A stretch of DNA of 64,000 bases from Burkholderiaceae bacterium (GTDB taxonomy: Bacteria > Pseudomonadota > Gammaproteobacteria > Burkholderiales > Burkholderiaceae_B): the NCBI GenBank assembly GCA_030158305.1, contig JAOATE010000079.1, positions 1 to 64,000 of the forward strand, written 5' to 3'. Position numbers and translations under genes: made by a program. Below, piece by piece: positions 37,147 through 45,782 of this stretch. Below the pieces are notes generated by a model. The model was not told the DNA's origin, searched no databases, and saw only the letters and a program-made list of their open reading frames with translations. Each line of letters starts with the position of its first letter. Positions within the stretch are counted from its first letter, which is position 1.

Positions 37147-38025
37147 TCAGACCGCAGCGCTGGTATAAGCCAGCCGCACATAAATCGGGGCATAAGGCTC
37201 AGCCTGTGTGATTTCAAGCAAGGACTCTTTTGAAAGCTCAAGCAAGGCCAGGAAATGCACCACCACTACCGCAACTGCTGCACCCTCAGCGATACGTTCC
37301 ATAAATAGCTCACCGAACTCGATAAAACGCACATCGGATAAACGACGCAAAATATGTGTCATATGGTCGCGGACTGAAAGCTGTTCACGTGTGATGTGGT
37401 GATGTGCGTTGAGCTTGGCACGTTTAAGGATATCAATCCAAGCCTGTCGCAAATCCTCTACGTTGACTTCGGGCAATGCGCGCTCAACACGCAGATCGGC
37501 AAAAGCTTGCGCACGCTGAAAATCACGTCCCAGCTGAGGCAACGCATCTAAACGCTGAGCGGCAAGCTTCATCTGCTCGTATTCGAGCAATCGCCTAACC
37601 AGTTCAGCGCGTGGATCTTCTGGCTCTTCGCCAGAATCTGATTTCTTAACCGGCAACAACATGCGCGCCTTGATCTCTATCAGCATCGCGGCCATCAAAA
37701 GATACTCAGCGGCAAGTTCAAGGTTGTGCATCCGAATCTGGTCAACATATGACAAGTATTGCCTCGTCACCTCGGCCATCGGAATATCCAGAACATTGAA
37801 GTTCTGCTTGCGAATTAAGTACAACAATAAGTCGAGTGGCCCCTGGAAGGTTTCCAGAAACACCTCGAGCGCATCGGGAGGAATGTACAAATCATTGGGC
37901 AGGGCGAACAAAGGCTCGCCATACAGCCGAGCGAGGGCCACCGCATCGATGACATCTGGTGTCGTATCAATCGACGGCTCTACCAATGCGCTCAGACTAT
38001 CGCCCGATACTTGCTTCGCAACCAT
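37147..38025 (-). CDS. scpA: segregation and condensation protein A
   Basis: Kleisin subunit that, with ScpB, bridges the SMC/MksB-type condensin and helps chromosome segregation. The family signature EVFLETFQGPLDLLLYLIRKQ is at about residues 49-69, with AAEYLLMAAMLIEIKARMLLP near 120. The last 80 residues show a winged-helix-like C-terminus. Length is 292 residues. The gene follows the DUF3460 gene by six bases. No scpB is present here. Confidence 0.93.
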   Translation of the reverse strand: MVAKQVSGDSLSALVEPSIDTTPDVIDAVALARLYGEPLFALPNDLYIPPDALEVFLETFQGPLDLLLYLIRKQNFNVLDIPMAEVTRQYLSYVDQIRMHNLELAAEYLLMAAMLIEIKARMLLPVKKSDSGEEPEDPRAELVRRLLEYEQMKLAAQRLDALPQLGRDFQRAQAFADLRVERALPEVNVEDLRQAWIDILKRAKLNAHHHITREQLSVRDHMTHILRRLSDVRFIEFGELFMERIAEGAAVAVVVVHFLALLELSKESLLEITQAEPYAPIYVRLAYTSAAV

Positions 38026-38031
38026 TGGGCT

Positions 38032-38220
38032 TTAGTTGTTTTGGTAAACGTAAGGGGTTTGACGTACACGCGCCTGTTTAAACCCCTCGACTTGCTCCTG
38101 ATCTTGAGGGCGATCCCAGAGTCGCGCACGGCCATCACGCTGGCGTTGCTCAACGTCAGGATGCTCCGACTTAAATTTCTGGAGGAACTGTGTGATTTCG
38201 GAGGTGTATTGGTCTGCCAT
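38032..38220 (-). CDS. DUF3460 family protein
   Basis: A 62-residue basic protein, likely cytoplasmic, with the pattern seen in the Burkholderiales family DUF3460: YTSEITQFLQKFKSEHPDVEQRQRDGRARLWD near the start and a tail ending YVYQNN. Function is unknown. Its position just before scpA and panC fits the gene order I recall for this group. It supports the betaproteobacterial origin of the window. Confidence 0.85.
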   Translation of the reverse strand: MADQYTSEITQFLQKFKSEHPDVEQRQRDGRARLWDRPQDQEQVEGFKQARVRQTPYVYQNN

Positions 38221-38272
38221 AACTCGTCAACAAAAAGGTTAGACTGCTCGCTAGTGTACTGTAGAGCTGCCC

Positions 38273-39682
38273 ATGACTAGCCCACTTCTCGAACCACCCA
38301 CACCTGCCCAGCGCATTCTGCCCTTTATTGTCGGCTGTGCACTGCTAATGCAAATGCTGGACTCGACGGTTGTCACCACGGCACTTCCCGCGATGGCACG
38401 AGATTTGGGCTCAGATCCCATCAGCATGAACATCACCATCACATCCTATTTGATCGCGGTGGCCATGTTTGTCCCCGTCAGTGGATGGGCGGCAGACCGC
38501 TACGGAGCTCGAAAAGTATTTATTGCAGCCATTGTGCTGTTTACGCTCAGCTCGCTGACCTGCGCCCTGTCAAACTCACTGACACAATTAGTGATTTCAC
38601 GCGTGGTGCAAGGGTTGGGTGGCGCCATGATGGTCCCGGTGGGACGCATTATTTTGCTGCGCACCATACCTAAGCATAACTTATTAAAAGCAATGGCTTT
38701 TTTATCGATGCCTGCGCTGATTGGTCCTATGGCAGGCCCGCCGCTAGGTGGACTACTGGTGACTTATGCTTCTTGGCACTGGATTTTTCTAATCAACATT
38801 CCAATCGGTATGCTTGGCGTTTGGTTGATCTTGCGCTATGTGAAAGAGCTTCCAGCCGAGGCTCAAATACCCCGCCTGGATATTGTTGGATTTTTACTCA
38901 GTGCGGTATGCATGGCAGCACTCGTCAGCGGTTTTGAGTCGCTCGGCCACGGCGGTCCAGCAGCTTGGATCTCAATCGCGATCATTGGAACAGGTCTCCT
39001 CACGGGCTACCTGTACGTTCTACATGCACGCCGGCATCCCAACCCAATTATCGACTTGACGCTATTACGTATCCCAACATTCCGCGCCGCCGTTCTTGCT
39101 GGAAACTTGTGTCGTTTCGCTGTAGGTGCGACCCCCTATTTACTCGCGCTCCTCCTGCAAATCGGCTTTGGGATGAGTGCGCTCTCTGCTGGCTTGATTA
39201 CCTTTGTCGGCGCAATCGGCTCACTACTCATGAAAATGGCCGCCCCACGCATTCTCAACCGTTGGGGCTACCGAAACGTGTTGACGTTCAACGCGCTCTT
39301 GACTGGCGCGAGCCTAGCCGCTTGTGCAGGCTTTACCCCAGAGATGCCAGCGGTGCTGATGCTCGGGATTTTGTTGATTGGTGGATTTTTCCGTTCACTG
39401 CAATTCACAGCAGTCAATACACTTGCCTATGCGGATATCGCCCATGCAGGCATGAGTCGTGCGAGCAGTTTTGCAGCAATGGCACAGCAACTTGGCATCA
39501 GCTTAGGCGTCGGAGTTGCCGCTGAGGCGCTTAACTTAAGCATGGCCTGGAGACAAAGCGACACCCTCATCGCAGCGGATGTGATGGTCGGTTTTATTGT
39601 GATCGGAGTATTGTGTGCACTCGCCAGTCTGGCGTTTTGGAGACTGTCACCCAATGCGGGCGAAACGCTGCGTCAGCGTTAA
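38273..39682 (+). CDS. MFS exporter of the DHA2 family, MdtD/HsrA-like
   Basis: Proton-driven exporter of 469 residues with about 14 hydrophobic segments. The DHA2 motif C region LDSTVVTTALPAMARDLG is near residue 25, motif A reads GWAADRYGARKVF, and GGAMMVPVGR and the segment YASWHWIFLINIPIGMLG match MdtD of E. coli closely. The substrate is unknown. It is divergent from DUF3460 with a 52-base spacer and converges with the Bug gene. A hairpin covers its last codons. Confidence 0.88.
   Translation: MTSPLLEPPTPAQRILPFIVGCALLMQMLDSTVVTTALPAMARDLGSDPISMNITITSYLIAVAMFVPVSGWAADRYGARKVFIAAIVLFTLSSLTCALSNSLTQLVISRVVQGLGGAMMVPVGRIILLRTIPKHNLLKAMAFLSMPALIGPMAGPPLGGLLVTYASWHWIFLINIPIGMLGVWLILRYVKELPAEAQIPRLDIVGFLLSAVCMAALVSGFESLGHGGPAAWISIAIIGTGLLTGYLYVLHARRHPNPIIDLTLLRIPTFRAAVLAGNLCRFAVGATPYLLALLLQIGFGMSALSAGLITFVGAIGSLLMKMAAPRILNRWGYRNVLTFNALLTGASLAACAGFTPEMPAVLMLGILLIGGFFRSLQFTAVNTLAYADIAHAGMSRASSFAAMAQQLGISLGVGVAAEALNLSMAWRQSDTLIAADVMVGFIVIGVLCALASLAFWRLSPNAGETLRQR
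39664..39680. terminator. hairpin at the end of the MFS gene
   Basis: AACGCTG and CAGCGTT are perfect 7-base arms with a CGT loop, overlapping the MFS stop codon and placed between two convergent genes. No T-run follows on either strand, so it is at best a weak or Rho-assisted terminator. Confidence 0.35.
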
Positions 39683-39687
39683 ACCCT

Positions 39688-40698
39688 TTAATCGACCTTT
39701 GCACCCGAGAGCTTGACCAGTTCTTGGTATTTTTGACGCTCCTGCCCCACCATCTCGGCAAACTGAACCGGCGTCAACGCTGGAGCATTTGATCCCATCT
39801 GTTTGAGACGTGTCTGAATAGCTGGATCAGCCAATGCAGCACTGTAGGCTTGGTGAAGCTTGGCGATCACTGCAGGTGGCGTACCGGCAGTCGTAAACAC
39901 ACCAAACCAAGTGCCCAGATCAAACGGCTTGACTCCAGCCTCTTGAACAGTCGGCACCTCAGGCAAAATATCTGAGCGCTTGTCGGTCGTCACTGCCAAG
40001 GCCACAACCTTGCCTTCTTTAATCAAACTCGCTGCAGAAGCAAGATTGTCAAACATAAAATCAGACTGACCCGATAACAAAGCCAGCTTTGCAGGCGCCG
40101 CACCTTGATAAGGAATATGAACAGTTTTGATCTGCGTGCGTGCAGACAACAACTCGCCCGCAAGGTGTCCTGCGCTACCCGAACCACCCGACCCGACATT
40201 CAACTTGCCGGGGTGCGCAAGGGCATACTTCACCAAGTCTTGCACTGTGCGGATATTATTTTTATCAGCAAATTCTTTATTGACGATCAACACATTGGGC
40301 ACAGAGGCGACTAGGGCAACCGGTGCAAAATCACGCACAGCATCGTATGGAATCTTGGAATAGAGCGCGGGATTGATCGCATGTGTTGCCACCGCACCCA
40401 TTACCAACGAGTAGCCATCAGGCTGAGCCTTCGCAATGAGATCTGCGCCAATATTGCCGCCTGCACCAGGACGATTTTCCACCACCACGGGTTGACCGAG
40501 AGTGTTTTTTACCTGCTCAGCAAGCACGCGAGCCGTCGTATCGAGCGGGCCGCCTGGTGGGTAAGGCACCACGAAACGAATGGACTTGGTCGGCCAATCC
40601 GTGGAAGATTGCGCTTGCGCAGTCATCCCAAACGACACACTGCCCAGACCCAGCGCTAACAATAGGATTCTGCGAAGTCTACGGTGGGTCATATTCAT
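39688..40698 (-). CDS. Bug family (TctC-type) tripartite tricarboxylate transporter binding protein
   Basis: Periplasmic binding protein of 336 residues. A long signal peptide (MNMTHRRLRRILLLALGLGS through AQA) is followed by WPTKSIRFVVPYPPGGPLDTTARVL, the Bug family signature for carboxylate ligands. VVVENRPGAGGNIGADLIAKA and FDNLASAASLIKEGKV are also typical. The ATG at 40698 is the choice; an upstream in-frame start would run into aapP. No TctA or TctB membrane genes are adjacent, which is usual for the many orphan Bug genes of Alcaligenaceae. The ligand is unknown. Confidence 0.9.
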   Translation of the reverse strand: MNMTHRRLRRILLLALGLGSVSFGMTAQAQSSTDWPTKSIRFVVPYPPGGPLDTTARVLAEQVKNTLGQPVVVENRPGAGGNIGADLIAKAQPDGYSLVMGAVATHAINPALYSKIPYDAVRDFAPVALVASVPNVLIVNKEFADKNNIRTVQDLVKYALAHPGKLNVGSGGSGSAGHLAGELLSARTQIKTVHIPYQGAAPAKLALLSGQSDFMFDNLASAASLIKEGKVVALAVTTDKRSDILPEVPTVQEAGVKPFDLGTWFGVFTTAGTPPAVIAKLHQAYSAALADPAIQTRLKQMGSNAPALTPVQFAEMVGQERQKYQELVKLSGAKVD

Positions 40699-40708
40699 GA
40701 TGGTTCGC

Positions 40709-41449
40709 TTAATGGAGAATTTGACTGAGAAAGAGCTTGGTACGTTCATTCTGGGGGTGGTCAAAGAATGCATCTGGCGTATTTTGCTCGATGATCTCAC
40801 CCTGATCCATAAAAATCACACGATCCGCAACTTTACGAGCAAACCCCATCTCATGCGTCACGCACAACATGGTCATCCCTGACTCTTCGGCGAGTCCAAC
40901 CATGACATCCAAGACCTCTTTGACCATCTCGGGATCCAAGGCTGAAGTCGGCTCATCAAACAACATGATTTTGGGATCCATGCAAAGTGAGCGAGCGATG
41001 GCGACACGTTGCTGCTGTCCACCTGACAATTGGCCAGGGAACTTCAGTGCTTGCTCGCTGATCCGCACACGCTCCAGATATTTCATGGCACGGGCTTCGG
41101 CTTCCGCCTTGGGGGTTTTCAACACCCAAATTGGACCAATCGTCAAATTTTCCAGCACAGTCAGATGTGGAAACAGGTTGAAGTGCTGAAACACCATACC
41201 CACTTCACGCCGAATAGCTTCGACATCTCGCAAATCATTGGTGATTTCGGTGCCGTCAACGATGATCTGACCTTTCTGATGCTCCTCGAGCCGATTGATA
41301 CAGCGAATCAGCGTTGATTTTCCAGAGCCAGAGGGGCCGCACACAACGATGCGCTCACCTTGAGCGACATCCAGATTGATATTGCGCAACACGTGGAACT
41401 TACCGTACCACTTGTTGACGTCTTTCATGCGAATGATGGCGTCAGCCAT
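40709..41449 (-). CDS. aapP: general/polar amino acid ABC transporter ATP-binding protein
   Basis: ATPase of a polar amino acid importer, 246 residues. Walker [10 protein letters not shown] is near residue 38, the Q-loop region [19 protein letters not shown] lies near 85, the signature [15 protein letters not shown] near 141 and Walker [16 protein letters not shown] near 161. It is the last of four aapJQMP-type genes. The permeases at 41497-43786 and the binding protein at 43833-44849 complete the complex. Confidence 0.92.
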   Translation of the reverse strand: MADAIIRMKDVNKWYGKFHVLRNINLDVAQGERIVVCGPSGSGKSTLIRCINRLEEHQKGQIIVDGTEITNDLRDVEAIRREVGMVFQHFNLFPHLTVLENLTIGPIWVLKTPKAEAEARAMKYLERVRISEQALKFPGQLSGGQQQRVAIARSLCMDPKIMLFDEPTSALDPEMVKEVLDVMVGLAEESGMTMLCVTHEMGFARKVADRVIFMDQGEIIEQNTPDAFFDHPQNERTKLFLSQILH

Positions 41450-41496
41450 ACATATTCTCCAGAGATCGGGCGCGCCCAGAGATTGGCGCGCAGCCC

Positions 41497-42594
41497 CTAA
41501 CGTTCATGACCAGTTGCGAGTCGCTTTTCAAGTGACTGGCTGTACTTGGACATTGAGTAGCAAAATACGAAATAAATCGCGGAAATAAAAATGTAGACCT
41601 CGACACTGAAGCCGCGCCACGCTTGATCGGTCAAGGCGACCTTGGCAGCCTGGGTCAAGTCAAAAATACCAATGATGACCACCAGCGAAGTGTCTTTGAA
41701 CAATGCGATAAACAATCCCACCAATGGCGGAATCACAATCTTGAGCGCTTGGGGCAACACAATCAGGCGCATTTGCTGCCAATAGCTGAGACCTAACGAG
41801 TCCGCTCCCTCAAACTGTCCCTTGGGAATCGCCTGAAGTCCACCACGAATCGTCTCGGCCATATAGGCCGCTGCAAACAAAATAATGGCGATCTGCGCAC
41901 GCAACAGCTTGTCGATATTCATGCCCTCGGGCAAGAACAATGGCAGCATGACCGCCGACATAAACAGCAAACTAATCAGTGGAACTCCGCGAATAAGCTC
42001 GATGTACACCACACAAATAGACTTGATGGCCGGCATGTTTGAGCGTCGTCCCAAGGCCAACACAATGCCCAATGGAAATGCGAGCGCAATACCAAAAGTC
42101 GACAAAATCAAGGTCAAAGGCAAGCCGCCCCACTGGCTATTCTCTACGTAAGTCAGGCCAAACACGCCGCCCCACATCAAAATAGCTACCGCGACGAGTG
42201 CAATCGTCCACATCACTAGCAAAGAGAGATTCCACAGCTTTCTCCAACCGCTCAGGATGATGGCACTCACCAAAATACCTGTCGCAATCAGCGGCCGCCA
42301 TTGCTCATCATAAGGATATAAACCAAAGAGGATGATGCGGTGCTTTTCAACGATCATGGCCCAACAAGCACCTGTTGACTCACGGCACTGATCGGCGGTT
42401 GTGGCACTGACGTTCGCGTTGATGACAAACCAGTCCACCATTGCCGGAACGGTTGCCAGCAGCAACCAGACTGACAAAATGGTCAGCAGGCTATTGATGG
42501 GTGAGGAAAACAGCTGCGCGCGCATCCAAGCCAGCACACCAATGCCGGATGCTGGAGCCTGCTCTGTAGAGACCTTCGTCGTTGGTGTGCTCAT
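41497..42594 (-). CDS. aapM: general L-amino acid ABC transporter permease (AapM-like)
   Basis: Inner-membrane permease of 365 residues. An N-terminal extension with two or more extra helices, typical of AapM, is followed by the permease domain carrying the EAA-type loop [51 protein letters not shown] starts the core domain. I chose the ATG at 42594, two bases before the end of aapQ. It forms the membrane pore with AapQ. Confidence 0.92.
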   Translation of the reverse strand: MSTPTTKVSTEQAPASGIGVLAWMRAQLFSSPINSLLTILSVWLLLATVPAMVDWFVINANVSATTADQCRESTGACWAMIVEKHRIILFGLYPYDEQWRPLIATGILVSAIILSGWRKLWNLSLLVMWTIALVAVAILMWGGVFGLTYVENSQWGGLPLTLILSTFGIALAFPLGIVLALGRRSNMPAIKSICVVYIELIRGVPLISLLFMSAVMLPLFLPEGMNIDKLLRAQIAIILFAAAYMAETIRGGLQAIPKGQFEGADSLGLSYWQQMRLIVLPQALKIVIPPLVGLFIALFKDTSLVVIIGIFDLTQAAKVALTDQAWRGFSVEVYIFISAIYFVFCYSMSKYSQSLEKRLATGHER

Positions 42595-42595
42595 A

Positions 42596-43786
42596 TTAAC
42601 GCTCCACCAACGCAATGCGTTTGTTATACCAATTCATAAAGACAGAAATCGACAAACTCACCGTCAAGTAAGCTGCCATGATCATCATAATGCCCTCAAT
42701 CGCCTGTCCGGTTTGATTCAGGGTCGTGTTAATCACCGAAACAATGTCCGGATAGCCGATAGCGACTGCAAGCGAGCTGTTTTTTGTAATGTTGAGATAC
42801 TGACTCGTCATGGGCGGAATAATGACGCGTAGCGCCTGAGGCAATACGATCAAACGCAACACCTGCCCGCGCTTGAGCCCAAGAGCTTCAGCCGCTTCCC
42901 ACTGACCGCGGTTGACCGCCTGTATACCTGAGCGCACCACCTCTGCGATGAAGGCCGCCGTGTAGATCACCAAGCCAATCAACAACGCGGCGAACTCTGG
43001 AGACAAGGTCATCCCGCCAGCAAAGTTAAAGCCCTTGAGCTCAGGCACATCGAGTGTCATCGAAGTACCGCTAAAAAACCACAGCACCGCCGGGACAACA
43101 ATCAACAGCACTAAGGACCAACGGAATAAAGGAAAAATCTGACCTGTTTTTTCCTGGTTCTTACGCGCCCATTTGGCCATCACGATCATCAGCAACACAG
43201 AAACCAGCACGCCGATCACGAGCCAGAGCAATCCATCACCGTGGACGGTGGGCATTTGGACGCCACGGTTCGATACAAATATTCCTGGCAAGGGATGCAA
43301 GGCCTGACGCGGCCCGGGCAGCGTTTCCGAAATAATGGCGTACCAGAAAAAAAGCTGTAGAAGCAGTGGGACATTACGCATGACTTCAACGTAAATACTC
43401 GAAATCTTGCGGATCAACCAGTTGCTAGAGAGCCTTGCGATACCGATCAACGTACCCAGAATCGTGGCCAGCACAATTCCAATCAGGGCAACACGCAGTG
43501 TATTGAGCAAACCCACCGTGATCGCTCGACCATAGGTGCTCGCAGGACTGTATGCAATGGGGGTCTCGCCAATAGCAAAACCTGCTTCTCTGTCGAGGAA
43601 AGCAAAACCAGTGGAGATATTACGCGCTGACAAATTACTCAGCGTGTTGTGAATCAAAAACCATGCCGCGCCGCCAACAGCAAGCAAGGCAAGGATTTGG
43701 TAAATAATCGAGCGCGTGCCTGGATCATTCCAAGACAAACGTCTTCGAGCGGGAGGGACAACAAGAGAATCTTTAGGCTTCGTCAT
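42596..43786 (-). CDS. aapQ: general L-amino acid ABC transporter permease (AapQ-like)
   Basis: Inner-membrane permease of 396 residues, of the long AapQ form. A first helix near residues 30-45 (IYQILALLAVGGAAWFLI) precedes GLLNTLRVALIGIVLATILGTLIGI, and the EAA-type loop [27 protein letters not shown] is near the C-terminus. It starts 46 bases after aapJ, and the gap holds a strong hairpin that could lower expression of the permease genes relative to the binding protein. Confidence 0.92.
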   Translation of the reverse strand: MTKPKDSLVVPPARRRLSWNDPGTRSIIYQILALLAVGGAAWFLIHNTLSNLSARNISTGFAFLDREAGFAIGETPIAYSPASTYGRAITVGLLNTLRVALIGIVLATILGTLIGIARLSSNWLIRKISSIYVEVMRNVPLLLQLFFWYAIISETLPGPRQALHPLPGIFVSNRGVQMPTVHGDGLLWLVIGVLVSVLLMIVMAKWARKNQEKTGQIFPLFRWSLVLLIVVPAVLWFFSGTSMTLDVPELKGFNFAGGMTLSPEFAALLIGLVIYTAAFIAEVVRSGIQAVNRGQWEAAEALGLKRGQVLRLIVLPQALRVIIPPMTSQYLNITKNSSLAVAIGYPDIVSVINTTLNQTGQAIEGIMMIMAAYLTVSLSISVFMNWYNKRIALVER

Positions 43787-43792
43787 AACGTA

Positions 43793-43815
43793 GGGCGACC
43801 GCAGAGCGGTCGCCC
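43793..43815 (-). terminator. hairpin between aapJ and aapQ
   Basis: GGGCGACCGC (43793-43802) and GCGGTCGCCC (43806-43815) are perfect 10-base arms with a 3-base loop. No T-run follows, so it more likely acts as a processing barrier or partial stop that gives more aapJ than aapQMP mRNA, as often seen after binding-protein genes. Confidence 0.55.
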
Positions 43816-43832
43816 CTATGTGTCAATTAAAT

Positions 43833-44849
43833 TTAGCGGATAGGCCAAGCGTACATCAAACCGCCATTGGTCCACTGTGCATTCAGACCACGCTCAAGCT
43901 TGAGAGGAGTCTTGGGTCCAATGTTGCGATCAAAGCTTTCGCCGTAGTTACCGACTTGCTTGATGATGTCGTAAGCCCACTTTTCTGAGACGCCCAAGTT
44001 TTTACCCATTCCTGGTGTCACGCCCAAAATACGCTGAATGTTTGGATTGGTGCTCTTTAGCATTTCATCGACATTCTTTTGGGTGATGCCATACTCTTCA
44101 GCTTCGAGCATTGCGTAGAGCGTCCAACGGACAACGTTCAACCACTGCTCGTCACCTTGACGAACCTGTGGGCCCAAAGGCTCTTTTGAAAGGTTCTCAG
44201 GCAAGATAATGTTGTTTGCAGGATTCTTGAGTGTCGTACGTGAAGAAGCAAGTCCTGACTTATCTGTCGTGTAAGCATCGCAACGACCGGAGTCATAGGC
44301 ACGAACCACTTCGTCAACCTTCTCGATCACCACTGGCTTGAAAGTCAGCTTGTTGGCGCGGAACCAATCAGCCAAGTTCAGCTCTGTCGTGGTGCCAGGC
44401 TGGACGCAAATGGTTGCGCCGTTGAGTTCTTTGGCACTCTTGATGTTCAAGTCTTTACGAACCATCAAACCCTGGCTGTCATAAAAGTTGACGCCAGCAC
44501 CCAGCAAGCCGAGTGAAGTGTCGCGTGTCATGGTCTGGGTAGTGTTGCGTGTCAACACGTCGATTTCGCCAGACTGCAATGCTGTGAAGCGTTGCTGAGC
44601 GGTCAAGGGAGTGAACTTAACCTTGGAAGCATCGCCAAACATGACGGCAGCCACACCACGGCACAGGTCGATATCCAGACCAGACCAGACGCCCTTGCTG
44701 TCAGGGGCTGAAAAACCGGCCAAACCTGTGTTTGTTCCGCACTGGACAAAGCCTTTCTTTTTGACGTTATCAAACGTGGGGCCCGCCTGCGCGACTGTGT
44801 TGGCCGCAAGCATGGCTGCGCCGACGACTGCTAGTTTCAAGAATTTCAT
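43833..44849 (-). CDS. aapJ: general L-amino acid ABC transporter binding protein (AapJ-like)
   Basis: Periplasmic type II binding protein, 338 residues. The signal peptide MKFLKLAVVGAAMLAANTVAQA likely ends at residue 22. FVQCGTNTGLAGFSAPDSKGVWSGLDIDLCRGVA and the segment EIDVLTRNTTQTMTRD match AapJ/YhdW. It recognises a broad range of L-amino acids in relatives. GGAG lies 9 bases before the ATG. A sigma-54-like promoter about 30-45 bases upstream fits nitrogen control of this importer. Confidence 0.92.
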   Translation of the reverse strand: MKFLKLAVVGAAMLAANTVAQAGPTFDNVKKKGFVQCGTNTGLAGFSAPDSKGVWSGLDIDLCRGVAAVMFGDASKVKFTPLTAQQRFTALQSGEIDVLTRNTTQTMTRDTSLGLLGAGVNFYDSQGLMVRKDLNIKSAKELNGATICVQPGTTTELNLADWFRANKLTFKPVVIEKVDEVVRAYDSGRCDAYTTDKSGLASSRTTLKNPANNIILPENLSKEPLGPQVRQGDEQWLNVVRWTLYAMLEAEEYGITQKNVDEMLKSTNPNIQRILGVTPGMGKNLGVSEKWAYDIIKQVGNYGESFDRNIGPKTPLKLERGLNAQWTNGGLMYAWPIR

Positions 44850-44879
44850 TAATCGATCTCCGAAATACTAAAGGGTACG

Positions 44880-44895
44880 GCAGCCAAAGGGCCAA
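44880..44895 (-). promoter_or_regulatory. sigma-54 (RpoN) -24/-12 type promoter of aapJQMP
   Basis: On the minus strand TTGGCCC-TTTGG-CTGC matches the consensus TGGCAC-N5-TTGC, with the essential GG and GC separated by exactly ten bases. Transcription would start near 44868, about 20 bases before the aapJ ATG, leaving room for the GGAG ribosome binding site. The E. coli homologue of this transporter is nitrogen-regulated through RpoN and NtrC. I did not find a convincing NtrC site upstream. Confidence 0.55.
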
Positions 44896-44934
44896 CCGCA
44901 GGTCTGATTGTGCAAGGCACCAATGGTAGCCTTA

Positions 44935-44953
44935 CATACAGAAGGACTGTATG
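44935..44953. promoter_or_regulatory. inverted repeat between aapJ and ftsE
   Basis: CATACAG and CTGTATG form perfect 7-base arms around AAGGA. It lies about 40-60 bases upstream of the sigma-54-like promoter of aapJ and about 95 bases before ftsE, so it could be an operator for either side. Confidence 0.35.
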
Positions 44954-45019
44954 GGGGAAATCCCTCGCAGTCAATAATTCCTGCATCATAAGCTCATATA
45001 TTTACGTGCAGGCAAGGTT

Positions 45020-45044
45020 ATCATTAGGGAAAAACCTAAGTGAT
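45020..45044 (+). promoter_or_regulatory. hairpin directly before the ftsE start
   Basis: ATCATTAGG pairs with CCTAA-G-TGAT, nine pairs with one bulged G and a 6-base loop GAAAAA, ending three bases before the ftsE ATG. The ribosome binding region AAGTGA would be inside the stem, so it may limit ftsE translation. Confidence 0.4.
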
Positions 45045-45047
45045 GCC

Positions 45048-45782
45048 ATGATCGAATTCCAGCATGTATTCAAATCCTATGGCCAAGGACGTAATATCTT
45101 GGCCGATATTTCTTTTCGCGTCGCCGCCGGAGAGTTTGTTTACGTGGCGGGTCCATCCGGGGCTGGCAAGTCCACGCTTTTAAAGCTAATTGCCGGCCTG
45201 GAGTCGCCTAGTCGCGGCTCCATCCAAGTCAATGGCCATAAGCTCGAGCAGCTTTCCGCACGCGCCAGGCCTTACCTGAGGCGCTCTGTGGGTGTCATTT
45301 TGCAAGACACGCACCTTCTTTATGACCGAAGTGCAATTGAAAACGTCTTATTACCGCTAACCGTGACGGGTCTCGCTTCTGAAGTGGCCCGTGCCCGCGC
45401 CCGTGCTGCGCTTGAAAAAGTAGGCCTTATTACCAAAGAAAACGTTCCACCCATCGAGCTTTCTGGCGGAGAGCAACAACGACTGGCGATTGCGCGTGCG
45501 ATTGTGAACCGACCCGCTATTTTGATTGCTGATGAACCTACCGCCAGCCTCGACAAAGACACCGCACGTCGCATCATGTCTGTTTTCAAAGACTTCAACC
45601 GCGTAGGCGTGACCACTGTGATTGCTTCGCATGACGATGAACTGATGGCCGAATACGCCACCCGAGCTTTCAAAGTTGAGCCCGGCAAGTTTGCCGACTC
45701 AGCGGCCAGACGCTCAACCTCCGCACCTGTTCACGCATCGGGGTCCGGACACATCGAACCTAGCATCGGTGGAGCCATTTAA
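45048..45782 (+). CDS. ftsE: cell division ATP-binding protein FtsE
   Basis: ATPase that with FtsX regulates peptidoglycan hydrolases at the septum. Walker A GPSGAGKST is near residue 36, the signature LSGGEQQRLAIARAI near 138 and Walker B ILIADEPTASLD near 159. At 244 residues it is about 20 longer than E. coli FtsE, from a Ser/Ala-rich C-terminal tail after VEPGKF. The ATG at 45048 was chosen because the family start MIEFQHV lies there; an in-frame ATG at 44910 is far upstream. Its TAA overlaps the ftsX ATG (TAATG). Confidence 0.93.
   Translation: MIEFQHVFKSYGQGRNILADISFRVAAGEFVYVAGPSGAGKSTLLKLIAGLESPSRGSIQVNGHKLEQLSARARPYLRRSVGVILQDTHLLYDRSAIENVLLPLTVTGLASEVARARARAALEKVGLITKENVPPIELSGGEQQRLAIARAIVNRPAILIADEPTASLDKDTARRIMSVFKDFNRVGVTTVIASHDDELMAEYATRAFKVEPGKFADSAARRSTSAPVHASGSGHIEPSIGGAI

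Noticed and set aside
38965-39525. 186-codon plus-strand frame inside the MFS gene
   Set aside because: It is a shifted frame of the exporter, rich in Arg, Cys and Trp, with no domain resemblance.
44911-44921. GTGCAAGGCAC dyad as an NtrC site upstream of aapJ
   Set aside because: The half-sites are in the opposite order to the NtrC consensus (GCAC first, then GTGC) and lie too close to the promoter.
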